From JACPRL01 sp035573715 (lineage in GTDB: Bacteria > Acidobacteriota > Terriglobia > Acidiferrales > 2-02-FULL-67-57): a stretch of DNA of 64,000 nt. Shown piece after piece: positions 14,176 through 24,280 of the stretch. Location: NCBI GenBank assembly GCA_035573715.1, contig DATLZZ010000007.1:1-64000 (forward strand). Reading direction: 5' to 3'. A model generated the notes under the pieces. It saw nothing but the letters and a program-made list of their open reading frames with translations. It was not told where the DNA came from and searched no databases. The first letter of the stretch is position 1. Every line of letters begins with the position of its first letter. Position numbers and translations under genes: made by a program.

Positions 14176-14586
14176 CTAGCTGGAGTGCGCCGGAATCGGC
14201 ATCGGCTGCGGCGCCCGCTGCGGCTTGGCTTCGGCGCGCATGTGGCAGCGGCCTTCAATCACGCCGCCGGCTTCAATCACCAGACAGGGCGTGTGAACCT
14301 CGCCCTCGACTGAACCCGTCGGCAGGATTTCCACTCGCGTCAGGCCGTTCACTTTGCCGTGCACCTTGCCGGAAACCGAAACCACCGACGCGATAACCTC
14401 GCCTTCGACGCGGCCACCTTCGCCGATTATCAGCCGCTCCTTGGAGCGCACCGTGCCGCGCACCTCGCCGTCAATGCGGAACGTGCCGGCCAGCTCGAGC
14501 GTGCCCTCGAGCCGGACGCCCTTATCGAGAAACCCAATCCAATCTTCCGCGCCCGAGGGCGCTTTCCCCGATCCCATCCACTTCAT
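14176..14586 (-). CDS. bactofilin
   Basis: This is a polymer-forming cytoskeletal protein of 136 aa. The central beta-helix repeats are visible as short hydrophobic/glycine rungs: GTFRIDGEVRGTV, RLIIGEGGRVEGEV, SVSGKVHGKV and ILPTGSVEGEV. Disordered, Pro-rich ends flank it, as usual. Bactofilins form membrane-associated filaments and often act in cell shape or in pilus/motility positioning. It converges on pilT, with 58 bases between the stops. The start ATG has AGGGG upstream. Confidence 0.88.
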   Translation of the reverse strand: MKWMGSGKAPSGAEDWIGFLDKGVRLEGTLELAGTFRIDGEVRGTVRSKERLIIGEGGRVEGEVIASVVSVSGKVHGKVNGLTRVEILPTGSVEGEVHTPCLVIEAGGVIEGRCHMRAEAKPQRAPQPMPIPAHSS

Positions 14587-14762
14587 GCGTCACCCCTGCT
14601 GGACGAAGATGCTCACTTGATCCCGCTCGGCTTTTCCACTGCCTGTGTGCCGCCAGTCTGGCAGAGAACTCGGCAGGGCGCAATAGGAAATCCGAACCAA
14701 TCTGGACCCTGCCCGCAGCGCCCACAAAAGTGCTACACTTGCCAGTTTGTAGGCGAGCAGGC

Positions 14763-16157
14763 ATGCGGTGCAAGAACATCCTCGAGGCGGTGGGCAAGAC
14801 GCCGCTGGTGCGGCTCAATCGCCTGACCGAAGGCCTGAAGTGCGAGGTCTACGTCAAGGTTGACTACCTCAATCCCGGCGGCTCGGTCAAAGACCGCATC
14901 GCCATCACCATGATTGATGATGCCGAGCGTCGCGGCCTGCTCAAACCCGGCGGCACCATCATCGAAGGCACCAGCGGCAACACCGGAATGGGCCTCGCCC
15001 TGGTCGCGGCGGTGCGCGGCTACAAGGCCATCTTCACCATTACCGATAAGCAGTCCAAGGAGAAGATTGACCTCCTAAAGGCCCTGGGCGCCGAAGTCAT
15101 CGTGTGTCCTACGGCCGTCGAGCCCGCCGACCCCCGCAGTTACTACTCGGTGGCCCGCCGGCTGGCCCAGGAAATCCCCAACTCCTACTACCCCAACCAG
15201 TACGAAAACCCCATGAACCCCGAGGCCCACTACCAGACAACCGGGCCCGAGATCTGGGATGACACAGAAGGCAGGATTACCCACTTCGTCATCGGGCTGG
15301 GCACCGGCGGCACGGTCACAGGGGTGGCCCGCTACCTGAAAGAGAGGAACCCCGACGTCAAAATCATTGGAGTCGACCCCATCGGTTCGCTCTACTACGA
15401 GTTCTTCAAGACGGGGAAGGTGGGCAAGGCTACTACATACGTAGTCGAAGGCATCGGCGAAGACTTCTTCCCCAAGACCTGTGACCTCTCCCTCCTTGAT
15501 GATATTATCCAGGTGGACGACAAGACCTGCATGATCTGGACCCGCAAGCTTGCCCGTCAGGAGGCCATCTTCACTGGCGGCTCAGGTGGCGGCTGCGTGT
15601 GGGCCGCCCTGCAAGTGGCGCGACAACTCCATGAAAAAGAGCTGGTTGTTGCCTTCCTGCCCGACACGGGAATGCGCTACCTGAGCAAGATTTACAACGA
15701 CGAGTGGATGCGCGACAACCGCTATTTGGAAGAGGAAGTTTCGCTCACCGCCGACGACCTGGTGCGCAGCAAAGCCGCCGCCGGCGGCGCCCGCGAACTG
15801 ATCCAAGCCGAGCCCTACCAAACCGTTTACCACGCCCTGCGCACCATGCAGGGCCAGGACATCTCGCAGTTGCCTATCTTCGAGAACGGCACGCCCGTCG
15901 GCGCCATTTACGAAGACGATATCCTTCAGCTCGCCCTGCACGGGCGCGACCTGCGTAAGGTGCTTATCCGGGAAGTGATGGGCAAGCCGTTCCCCATCGT
16001 GCCGCGCACCGCCGGCGCCGACCAGGTGACCGAGCTTATCACCGCCGGCAATCCGGCCGTCTTTATCGACCTCGGCGACGGCCGCTACGACATTGTGACT
16101 AAGTACGACATCGTACGCGCCGTCGCGCGACTGGCCGAAAAGGAAACTCGCGCCTAG
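14763..16157 (+). CDS. cbs: cystathionine beta-synthase with C-terminal CBS pair
   Basis: This PLP enzyme condenses serine with homocysteine, linking methionine to cysteine synthesis. The catalytic domain shows NPGGSVKDRIA with the PLP lysine at position 43, TSGNTGMGLA, GLGTGGTVTGVARYL and GGSGGGCVWAA. From about residue 335 two CBS motifs follow (QDISQLPIFENGTPVGAIYE, then PRTAGADQVTELI). They may bind adenosyl ligands, as in other CBS enzymes. At 464 aa it has the full two-domain length. The start ATG 14763 has a weak ribosome site. The stop is one base before the rsmG start, so the two are coupled. Confidence 0.9.
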   Translation: MRCKNILEAVGKTPLVRLNRLTEGLKCEVYVKVDYLNPGGSVKDRIAITMIDDAERRGLLKPGGTIIEGTSGNTGMGLALVAAVRGYKAIFTITDKQSKEKIDLLKALGAEVIVCPTAVEPADPRSYYSVARRLAQEIPNSYYPNQYENPMNPEAHYQTTGPEIWDDTEGRITHFVIGLGTGGTVTGVARYLKERNPDVKIIGVDPIGSLYYEFFKTGKVGKATTYVVEGIGEDFFPKTCDLSLLDDIIQVDDKTCMIWTRKLARQEAIFTGGSGGGCVWAALQVARQLHEKELVVAFLPDTGMRYLSKIYNDEWMRDNRYLEEEVSLTADDLVRSKAAAGGARELIQAEPYQTVYHALRTMQGQDISQLPIFENGTPVGAIYEDDILQLALHGRDLRKVLIREVMGKPFPIVPRTAGADQVTELITAGNPAVFIDLGDGRYDIVTKYDIVRAVARLAEKETRA

Positions 16158-16158
16158 C

Positions 16159-16809
16159 TTGCCCCCCGTGCCCGCGCTTCTCTCAGAGAAGGAAATCGCC
16201 CGCGAATTGGCTGACTATAACGTTGCTTTGCCCCCCACCGCGCTGCCAAAACTTTCTCTCTACCTTGAGTTGCTGCTGCGCTGGAATTGCAAAGTCAATC
16301 TCACCGGCCTCAAAGATCCCCGTACAATCGTCCGGCGCCTGTTTGCGGAGTCGCTCTACGCCGTCAACGTCGTCGAGCTGACAGGGTGGCTGGTGGACAT
16401 CGGGTCTGGCGCCGGCTTCCCCGGCCTCGCGCTCAAGCTGGCAGCGCCCGACCTGCGGGTGACGTTGATCGAGGCGCGCCAGAAGAAATGCGCTTTTCTG
16501 AAAGAGGTGGCGCGGCAGTGCCAGTTCACTAATGTCGAGGTTGTGGCCGACCGGTTTGAGCATTGGGCGCGGCGACGGGCCGGGTCAGAGCAAGCCAACC
16601 TAATTACTACACGCGCAGTAGTCGTGTCGGCTGAACTACTACATACGACCGCAATGTGCCTGCTCCCGGGCGGCAAGTTGCTTGTGTTCACCACCCCGGA
16701 ACTCGCCCGAAAAATCAGAAAAACCGCTGACTTCGAGTGGATTCCTTTCAAACCCTCTCCATGTGATCCAAATCGTGGTCTGCAAGTTGCTGTATTACAT
16801 TCAAAATAA
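16159..16809 (+). CDS. rsmG: 16S rRNA (guanine527-N7) methyltransferase RsmG
   Basis: RsmG methylates G527 in the 530 loop of 16S rRNA using S-adenosylmethionine. Family motifs are the N-terminal NLTGLKDPRTIVRRLFAES, the SAM loop VDIGSGAGFPGLALKL, LIEARQKKCAFL, and RAVVVSAELL in the position of the RA(V) motif. The length of 216 aa is normal. Its usual neighbours, parA and parB, follow directly, as near many chromosomal origins. The TTG start at 16159 or GTG at 16168 is used. The C-terminal third has unusually many A/T-rich codons, which continue into the intergenic region. Confidence 0.9.
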   Translation: MPPVPALLSEKEIARELADYNVALPPTALPKLSLYLELLLRWNCKVNLTGLKDPRTIVRRLFAESLYAVNVVELTGWLVDIGSGAGFPGLALKLAAPDLRVTLIEARQKKCAFLKEVARQCQFTNVEVVADRFEHWARRRAGSEQANLITTRAVVVSAELLHTTAMCLLPGGKLLVFTTPELARKIRKTADFEWIPFKPSPCDPNRGLQVAVLHSK

Positions 16810-16871
16810 AAATATTAACAACTGCAGTTAGTATTTACGTGTTTTGTTTGATACTTACAAGCAGGAAAAAT

Positions 16872-16887
16872 TGTTCCACGTGAAACA
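16872..16887. promoter_or_regulatory. parS centromere site
   Basis: TGTTCCACGTGAAACA differs from the consensus TGTTTCACGTGAAACA at one position. It lies just upstream of parA, the classic place for a ParB-binding site, so it can seed chromosome partition and autoregulate the operon. Confidence 0.88.
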
Positions 16888-16892
16888 ATTTC

Positions 16893-16922
16893 TTGACACG
16901 GAATCTACTTTTCAATTAGATT
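16893..16922 (+). promoter_or_regulatory. promoter of parAB
   Basis: TTGACA at 16893-16898 is followed after 18 bases by TAGATT at 16917-16922. It begins five bases after parS, so ParB bound at parS could affect it. Confidence 0.55.
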
Positions 16923-16962
16923 TCCACAATCAGTTCCGCAGCAGCCTCGCGCGGGAGGCAAG

Positions 16963-17763
16963 TTGGGAAGGGTTATTGCAGTTGCCAACCAGAAGGGTGG
17001 CGTGGGGAAAACGACCACTGCCGTCAACTTGGCGGCGTGTCTTGCCTACTCCGGGAAAAAGACCCTTCTGGTCGACACTGACCCCCAGGCCAATTCAACC
17101 GCCAGCCTGGGGTTTCCTCGCGACCCTGCGCGCAGAACCCTCTACCAGGCGCTCATCCTCGGCGAGCCCATCTCGAGAATAAAGCTCAAGACGCCAATTG
17201 ATGGTTTGGATTTGGTTCCGTCGGACAAGAATCTAGTGGGCGCAGTGGTGGAGCTCGTCGAGGCCGAACAGCGTGAATACAAGCTCCGGGCAGCGCTGGA
17301 TGGAGTACGCAGCGAGTATCCCTACATCTTCCTCGACTGCCCGCCGGCGCTGGACCTATTGACTCTTAATGCCCTGGCCGCCGCGGATTCAGTTTTGGTG
17401 CCGATTCAGTGTGAGTATCTTGCTTTAGAAGGAGTTAGCGAGCTGCTGGATACGCTAATGCGCATTCGTCGCTCGCTAAATCCGCAGCTCTCAATCGAGG
17501 GAATTCTCCTAACGATGTACGACGAGCGCACGAACCTGTCCCGGCAGGTCATGGCCGACCTACGAGACTTTTTCGGCGCCCAAGTCTTTCAGACCGTGAT
17601 TCCCCGTAACGTCCGCCTGGCCGAGGCACCGAGCCACGGCAAACCAATCCTGCTTTACGATCCCGACTCGCGCGGCTGCCAGAGCTATCTGGAGCTCGCC
17701 AAGGAGGTTATCTCCCATGACTCGCAAAGCGCTGGGCAAGGGGCTGAGCGCGCTGCTTCGTGA
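16963..17763 (+). CDS. parA: chromosome-partitioning ATPase ParA (Soj)
   Basis: This P-loop ATPase works with ParB on parS to segregate origins. The deviant Walker A, ANQKGGVGKTTTAVNLA, carries the signature Lys11 and Lys16. FLDCPPALDLLTLNAL is the Walker B/switch region, and PIQCEYLALEGV follows. The length is 266 aa. The start TTG 16963 comes seven bases after GGGAGG. The 3' end overlaps parB by 47 bases, which is longer than usual and suggests tight coupling. Position with rsmG and parS supports the chromosomal, not plasmid, type. Confidence 0.93.
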   Translation: MGRVIAVANQKGGVGKTTTAVNLAACLAYSGKKTLLVDTDPQANSTASLGFPRDPARRTLYQALILGEPISRIKLKTPIDGLDLVPSDKNLVGAVVELVEAEQREYKLRAALDGVRSEYPYIFLDCPPALDLLTLNALAAADSVLVPIQCEYLALEGVSELLDTLMRIRRSLNPQLSIEGILLTMYDERTNLSRQVMADLRDFFGAQVFQTVIPRNVRLAEAPSHGKPILLYDPDSRGCQSYLELAKEVISHDSQSAGQGAERAAS

Positions 17764-18664
17764 GGTCGAGCATCTGCCGGCCTCGCCGTCGCCACCCGTG
17801 GCCACAACTATGCCGCCAGCAGCAGAAGCCGCGGGGCCGGCCGCGCCATCAACCCGCGGGATCCAAGAGATTCCGCTTGACCTGATTGTGGCCTCGACCT
17901 TCCAGCCGCGAACACGATTTGAGCAATCCGCCCTCGAGGAGCTCGCGCAGTCGATGAGGACTGGAGGTGTTGTCCAGCCGGTGATCGTACGGCCAATGGG
18001 CGAAAGCTTCGAGCTCGTAGCCGGCGAGCGACGCTTGCGCGCTGCCCGCCTCGCCGGGTTGTCCTGCATTCCGGCCATGGTCCGTGTCATATCCGATGAA
18101 AAAGCGCTTGAACTGTCATTGATAGAAAACATTCAAAGAGAAGAGCTTGGCGCTTTGGAGCAAGCAAGAGCCTTTGAGAGGCTGGCCTCGGAATTCGCCT
18201 TGACGCAAGAGGAAATCGCGCGTCGCACAGGCAAGGATCGCGCCACCGTAGCCAACATGATGCGACTCTTGAAGCTGCCGGCAGAGGTCCAGGCTCTAGT
18301 CGAGGAGGGTAAGCTGACGGCCGGGCATGCGCGTGCCCTCCTGAAACTCGAGGACAGCCCCGTCCTCCAGCGCGTCCTGGCCAAGCGGATGGCGGCGCGT
18401 CGAGTGTCCGTACGCCAAGCGGAGGAAATGGTCGATCGTCGCCTTCCGGGCGCCAAGAGGGAGCGCATCTCAACGGCTCCGCTGGATCCCAACGTGCGCG
18501 CAGCCCAAGAAGCAATGGAACGGGCGCTCGGAACCAAGGTACGAATCGTGGAGTTGAAGGGCGGCCGCGGGCGGGTCGAGATTGACTACTACAGCCTGGA
18601 AGACCTCAATCGCATCTACGGGGCGGTCACACGGTCGAGCGAAGAGAAGCCCACCCCGCCGTAA
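17717..18664 (+). CDS. parB: chromosome-partitioning protein ParB (Spo0J)
   Basis: This CTP-dependent clamp loads at parS. The N-terminal start KALGKGLSALL is the family hallmark. The ParB/CTPase domain shows FQPRTRFE and VAGERRLRAARLAGL, with the CTP-binding GERR. The helix-turn-helix is ALTQEEIARRTGKDRATVANMMRLL, and the C-terminal dimer domain contains GGRGRVEIDYYSLEDLNRI. The length is 315 aa. The start ATG lies inside parA. A palindrome without a U-tract follows the stop. Confidence 0.94.
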   Translation: MTRKALGKGLSALLREVEHLPASPSPPVATTMPPAAEAAGPAAPSTRGIQEIPLDLIVASTFQPRTRFEQSALEELAQSMRTGGVVQPVIVRPMGESFELVAGERRLRAARLAGLSCIPAMVRVISDEKALELSLIENIQREELGALEQARAFERLASEFALTQEEIARRTGKDRATVANMMRLLKLPAEVQALVEEGKLTAGHARALLKLEDSPVLQRVLAKRMAARRVSVRQAEEMVDRRLPGAKRERISTAPLDPNVRAAQEAMERALGTKVRIVELKGGRGRVEIDYYSLEDLNRIYGAVTRSSEEKPTPP

Positions 18665-18680
18665 TACTACACAAGTAGTA
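18665..18680. repeat. inverted repeat between convergent parB and fmdB-like genes
   Basis: TACTAC and GTAGTA flank an ACAA centre just after the parB stop. It could be a weak bidirectional terminator or a protein-binding site; related ACTAC-n-GTAGT repeats occur inside the cbs gene (15432-15445) and rsmG (16606-16622). Confidence 0.35.
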
Positions 18681-18686
18681 ACTAGC

Positions 18687-18911
18687 CTAGTTCAGCGAGC
18701 AGGCCCCCGGGCCGCGCGGATCCCCGCACGTCCCGCAGGCGCCCGCCGAAGAGCGGACGGTGCTCGTCTGGCCGCGGCCGACCGCAAAGACAGAAAACTG
18801 CTGCTCGAGGTCGGTCCCGTTGCAGCCCGGGCACACGGCGGCCCGAGAACCTTGAACCAGGACCTCGAAGCGATTCGAGCAGGTTCGGCAAACGTACTCA
18901 AAGATCGGCAT
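18687..18911 (-). CDS. FmdB-family zinc-ribbon protein
   Basis: This 74-residue protein starts with PIFEYVCRTCSNRFE and has a second CPGC, which together give the four-cysteine zinc ribbon typical of FmdB-like putative regulators. A Ser/Gly-rich tail contains another CGTCG. Family members are small and their role is unclear. It converges on parB and lies just after the kinase gene on the same strand, about 55 bases downstream. Confidence 0.8.
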   Translation of the reverse strand: MPIFEYVCRTCSNRFEVLVQGSRAAVCPGCNGTDLEQQFSVFAVGRGQTSTVRSSAGACGTCGDPRGPGACSLN

Positions 18912-18966
18912 TGGATTCTCCCAGCCGTTTGATTGTACTCAGGCGGCGCGGGATGAGCAAGGGCGG

Positions 18967-20559
<1,593 letters not shown>

Positions 20560-20574
20560 GATCGTGCGCCGCGG

Positions 20575-21090
20575 TTAGGCGGAGTCGAAAACGGTAAGCA
20601 TCAGCGTGGTGCCGCCGATGCGGAACTCGCCCAGGTGCTCAATCTCGCTGCTTTCCACCCGCTGGCCGCCGACGAAGGTGCCGTTGGTGCTGCCCAGGTC
20701 CACCACGCGCACCTTGACGCCGTGAACTTCGAGCGCGCAGTGCTGGCGAGAAACTTCGGTGTCATCCACAACAATGTCCGTGCCTGAGCGGCCCAACACC
20801 ACGCGCGGCTTGGTGATCTGGTGGACCTTGCCTTTGTCCTTGCCGCTGGTGACGGAGAGCGAGAGACGCTTGCCAGCCGGCAGGCTCAGACTGGCGTCGG
20901 TCTGGCTGACGACAGTGGCCTCCGGCACGCTCGGCGAGGGTGCGGTGGGCGCCATAGTGGCCGTGGTGGAGGCCGAAATCGGGAAGGCGTTGTGGCAGCG
21001 GGTGCAGCGGACTTGCAGGTGCTGCCGCCCGACAAACTGCTTTTCATCCAGCCGGTACTTGGCTTTGCACTGCGGGCATTCGACAATCAT
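20575..21090 (-). CDS. zinc-ribbon and FHA-domain protein
   Basis: The N-terminus is an MJ0042-type zinc finger (VECPQCKAKYRLDE, then VRCTRCHNAF; four cysteines), followed by a Ser/Pro/Ala linker. The C-terminal FHA domain (about 85-170) has LGRSGTDIVV, SRQHC and DLGSTNGTFVGG, the residues that read phosphothreonine. It is the probable substrate or adaptor of the kinase encoded immediately downstream. The start ATG 21090 is chosen because it begins the zinc finger; an in-frame start seven codons upstream exists. Confidence 0.88.
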   Translation of the reverse strand: MIVECPQCKAKYRLDEKQFVGRQHLQVRCTRCHNAFPISASTTATMAPTAPSPSVPEATVVSQTDASLSLPAGKRLSLSVTSGKDKGKVHQITKPRVVLGRSGTDIVVDDTEVSRQHCALEVHGVKVRVVDLGSTNGTFVGGQRVESSEIEHLGEFRIGGTTLMLTVFDSA

Positions 21091-21143
21091 ACTTGCCCCA
21101 TCGTACCACAACCCGCCTGGCCCGTTGCTATGGGAAGAACGGC

Positions 21144-21854
21144 CTACTCGAAAAGCGAAGCCAGCTCAGTCAGGTTGGCGACCACTAGGTCAGGCACCGG
21201 TTGGGGAGGGAAGTCCACCCGGCTGCGCCGTACCAGGATGGTACGCAGGCCGAGCGCCGCGGCGGGGCCGATGTCGTACTCGAACCCGAAGGCGGCGTGG
21301 GCAATCTGTGCCGGCGGCACACCGAGACGCCCGAGCGCCCGCTGGAAGGGAACCGGCGAGGGCTTGTAGGCGCGGGCCTGTTGGGCGGTCATCAGCAGGT
21401 CGAACTCCACGCCGAGCTGCTGGACCGTGGCTTGCAGGATGTCGTCGTCGATGTTGGAGATGATGCCCAGCCGCAGCCCGGCCTGCTTCAGCTTGCGCAG
21501 CGCAGCCACAGTGTCGGGGAAGGGCTTCCAGGTGGCAATCGAGTCGGCGAAGGCGGCGCCTTCGTTCACGCCCAGCGGCAGGCCCTGTACCGCCGCGACT
21601 TCCACCAGGGCCTCGCGGGCAATGTCGCGGTAGCGGGCGTAGGTGCCGTGGATGCGCTCCCACTGCGCCCGCTCCCAGGCCTGAAAGGAGTTGTCGAGAA
21701 CCTCGTCGAGCGGGACGCCGCTGGGCAGGTGGGCCGGGCTTTTCTCCAGCAAACCGCGCACGGTCTGCCGCGCGCCACCTTCCCAGTCAATCAGCGTGCC
21801 GTAGCAATCAAACGTGATGACTTGGACGTTTTCGAGTCGCACCGGCCGCGCCAT
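21144..21854 (-). CDS. HAD-superfamily hydrolase, haloacid dehalogenase type II-like
   Basis: The Rossmann-like HAD core has motif I ITFDCYGTLIDWEGG with the nucleophile Asp, motif II LGIISNIDDD, the motif III lysine in RAYKPSPVPF, and motif IV HAAFGFEYDIGPAAALGL. FDCYGTLIDWE is typical of the 2-haloacid dehalogenase group, but many members dephosphorylate metabolites. The length of 236 aa is normal. Nothing in the neighbourhood indicates a substrate. The gene is transcribed divergently from purD across about 140 bases. Confidence 0.85.
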   Translation of the reverse strand: MARPVRLENVQVITFDCYGTLIDWEGGARQTVRGLLEKSPAHLPSGVPLDEVLDNSFQAWERAQWERIHGTYARYRDIAREALVEVAAVQGLPLGVNEGAAFADSIATWKPFPDTVAALRKLKQAGLRLGIISNIDDDILQATVQQLGVEFDLLMTAQQARAYKPSPVPFQRALGRLGVPPAQIAHAAFGFEYDIGPAAALGLRTILVRRSRVDFPPQPVPDLVVANLTELASLFE

Positions 21855-21993
21855 AGCCTGTTCAGCCTACCACACTGTCATTCCGAGACTGGCCCCGACG
21901 CGCCGAGGCTGGTCGAGGAGCCTGTTTTTCGAGCCTGCCCGCGGCCAGCGAGTTTCGATTAGAATGTCAGGCTCCTCGGAGGGACCGGAAGCC

Positions 21994-23274
21994 GTGCACG
22001 TGTTGGTCATCGGCAGCGGCGGGCGCGAGCACGCGCTGGCATGGAAGCTGAAGCAGAGCCCGCGCGTAACTCAACTCACCTGCGCGCCCGGCAACGCCGG
22101 CATGGCGGCGCTGGGCGAGTGCGTGGACGTGGACGTGAACGACGTCGCCGGGCTCGCAGCACTGGCTGAGAGAATCAAAGCCGACTTGACCGTCGTGGGC
22201 CCCGAGGCGCCGCTGGTCGCCGGCGTGGCGGAGGAATTCGTGCGGCGCGGCCTGGCAATGGTTGGGCCTAGCAAAGCCGCCGCCGAGCTCGAGGGCAGCA
22301 AGGTCTTCGCCAAACAGTTCATGCAGCGCCACGGCATCCCGACTGCGGGCTTCACCGTCTGCGCCGACCACGGCGACGCCTACAGCGCCTTGTGCGCGGT
22401 GGAGTGGCCGGTGGTCATCAAGGCCGACGGCCTGGCGGCGGGCAAAGGGGTGCGCATTGCCGAGACGCCCGACGACGCCACCGCCATCGTCGAGGCGTTC
22501 ATGGAGAAGCGCGAGCTGGGCGCCGCCGGCGACACCATCATCCTGGAAGAGCTTCTCGAGGGCGAGGAGTTGTCGTTCATCATTCTGAGCAACGACAAGA
22601 GCTACGTGCCGCTGGCGCCGACGCGCGACCACAAGCGCGTGTTCGACGACGACCGCGGGCCCAACACCGGCGGCATGGGGGCGTACTCCGACGACGGCAT
22701 CCTCGACACCGCGCTGCGGCAGCGCATTGAGCAGGAGATTGTCGAGCCGACACTGCGCGGGCTGGAAGCCGATGGCCGCCCCTACCAGGGCTTTCTTTAC
22801 TTTGGCCTGATGCTGACCGCCGACGGCCCCAAGGTGCTCGAATTCAACTGCCGCATGGGCGACCCCGAGTGCCAGCCGCTCATGGTGCGCCTGGAGAGCG
22901 ACCTGGCAGACGTGCTCGAGAAAGTCGCGGCCGGCAAGCTCGCGGGCACGGAGCTGAGCTGGCGCAACGAAGCTTCGGCTTGCGTCGTGCTGGCCTCAGG
23001 CGGCTATCCGGGAAAGTATGAGACCGGCAAGTCCATCACCGGCATCGAAGAGGCCGAGAAGCTGGGCGCGGCCGTTTTTCACGCCGGCACCAAGCGCGCC
23101 GACGGCAAGCTGGTTACAGCCGGCGGGCGCGTGCTGGGCGTGACGGCGCGCGGTAGCACTCTCCAGGGCGCGGTGGAGCGCGCCTACGCCGCGGTGGAAA
23201 AGATTCAGTTCGAGGGAATGCACTATCGGCGCGATATCGGCCGCAAGGCGCTCAAGGAAGCATCCAAAACTTAG
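21994..23274 (+). CDS. purD: phosphoribosylamine-glycine ligase PurD
   Basis: PurD catalyses the second step of purine synthesis (phosphoribosylamine + glycine + ATP to GAR). Motifs are HVLVIGSGGREHALAWKL at the N-terminus, APGNAGMA, VGPEAPLVAGV, VIKADGLAAGKGV in the ATP-grasp domain, GPNTGGMGAYS and EFNCRMGDPECQ. GTG 21994 aligns with the E. coli start; an in-frame ATG at 21964 would add ten residues and lacks a ribosome site. It is 426 aa long. It is followed eight bases later by purE. Confidence 0.94.
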   Translation: MHVLVIGSGGREHALAWKLKQSPRVTQLTCAPGNAGMAALGECVDVDVNDVAGLAALAERIKADLTVVGPEAPLVAGVAEEFVRRGLAMVGPSKAAAELEGSKVFAKQFMQRHGIPTAGFTVCADHGDAYSALCAVEWPVVIKADGLAAGKGVRIAETPDDATAIVEAFMEKRELGAAGDTIILEELLEGEELSFIILSNDKSYVPLAPTRDHKRVFDDDRGPNTGGMGAYSDDGILDTALRQRIEQEIVEPTLRGLEADGRPYQGFLYFGLMLTADGPKVLEFNCRMGDPECQPLMVRLESDLADVLEKVAAGKLAGTELSWRNEASACVVLASGGYPGKYETGKSITGIEEAEKLGAAVFHAGTKRADGKLVTAGGRVLGVTARGSTLQGAVERAYAAVEKIQFEGMHYRRDIGRKALKEASKT

Positions 23275-23282
23275 GAGGGACG

Positions 23283-23801
23283 ATGGAGGGGAACCCACGA
23301 GTGGCAGTGGTGTTTGCTTCGGAGAACGACCTGCCGGTGATGAGTGACGCGCTGAAGGCGCTGGGGGAGTTCGGCATTGCGCACGAGGTGGAGTTGACCA
23401 GCGCGCACCGCTCGCCGCAGCGCACGCACGACTACGTTCGCGACGCCGAGAAGCGCGGCGTGCAGGTGTTCATCGCCGGGGCCGGGGCGGCGGCGCATCT
23501 GGCGGGCGTCATCGCTTCGCTCACCACCCGGCCGGTCATCGGCGTGCCGCTGGCCAACACGTCGCTCGGCGGCACTGATGCGCTCTACGCGACCGTGCAG
23601 ATGCCCGCCGGCGTGCCCGTGGCCACGATGGCGCTCGACAAAGCTGGCGCTCGCAACGCCGCCATCTTTGCCGCGCAGATTCTGGCGCTGTCCGATGTGG
23701 CACTGACCGAGCGCCTGCGCGCCTTCAAAGAAAAACTCGCCGCCTCGGTCGCGGAAACGTCTGCCCGGGTCAAAAAGCAAATCAGCCAAGGCGAAACCTA
23801 A
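23283..23801 (+). CDS. purE: N5-carboxyaminoimidazole ribonucleotide mutase PurE
   Basis: This enzyme moves the carboxyl group from N5-CAIR to CAIR in purine synthesis. It has FASENDLPVM (a variant of the usual GSxSDxxVM), VELTSAHRSPQRT with the catalytic histidine, IAGAGAAAHLAGV, and PVIGVPL followed by QMPAGVPVATM. The length of 172 aa fits class I PurE. AGGAGGG before the ATG and the tight spacing to purD indicate one operon. No purK is visible here. Confidence 0.93.
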   Translation: MEGNPRVAVVFASENDLPVMSDALKALGEFGIAHEVELTSAHRSPQRTHDYVRDAEKRGVQVFIAGAGAAAHLAGVIASLTTRPVIGVPLANTSLGGTDALYATVQMPAGVPVATMALDKAGARNAAIFAAQILALSDVALTERLRAFKEKLAASVAETSARVKKQISQGET

Positions 23802-23839
23802 GGAGCACCGCCACGCGCGCCCCAATTATCCTCGGCCTG

Positions 23840-24277
23840 TTGTTGGTTCTTGCCACGCCGCTAGCGGCGCAGGAGCCGAACCGCCCCGACGCCGCCAAGA
23901 AGGCCGAGGACTTGCAGTACAGCGTGCGGGTGCGTGGCGACAAGGAGACGGGCAAGAGCAAGCGGCTCATCATCGAGCTGACCGTCGTGAACGAAAGCTC
24001 GCGGGACATAACGCTCGACTTTGCCAACAGCGGGCGCGTCTGCGGCGAGCTCTACGATGCCGACCACAACCGTTATGCCCGCTTTCCGGAAGTAACGCTG
24101 CAGGTCGTCGGCACGGAGGCGTTCCCGCCGAAGAAGAAGCGCGTCTTTCAGACCGAGGTTCCGCTGGGCAGCGTCGACAAGATTTCTCCCGGGCGCCACT
24201 CCGCGACGGCGTGGCTGTGCGGCTACGGCATCCAGCGCGCTTGGGCTGGGTTCCCGCTCTCCATCCCGCGGGAGTGA
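23840..24277 (+). CDS. exported beta-rich protein, function unknown, start unclear
   Basis: This protein of about 145 residues begins with a hydrophobic segment ending LAAQ, evidently part of a signal peptide. The body looks like an immunoglobulin-type beta sandwich (LIIELTVVNESSRDITLDF) with two cysteines. The first standard start is TTG 23840, but hydrophobic signal sequence (RPIILGLLL) continues upstream in frame and AAGGAG sits at 23801-23806, so the real start should be near 23812-23816, where no ATG, GTG or TTG exists in frame. A rare start or a base error is possible. It lies between purE and a hydrolase gene that begins four bases after its stop. Confidence 0.6.
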   Translation: MLVLATPLAAQEPNRPDAAKKAEDLQYSVRVRGDKETGKSKRLIIELTVVNESSRDITLDFANSGRVCGELYDADHNRYARFPEVTLQVVGTEAFPPKKKRVFQTEVPLGSVDKISPGRHSATAWLCGYGIQRAWAGFPLSIPRE

Positions 24278-24280
24278 AAC

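Noticed and set aside
21860..21960. Dispersed repeat between the HAD and purD genes (TGTCATTCCGAG-type sequence)
   Set aside because: It resembles a common intergenic motif, but only one copy was seen in this window, so a repeat cannot be claimed.
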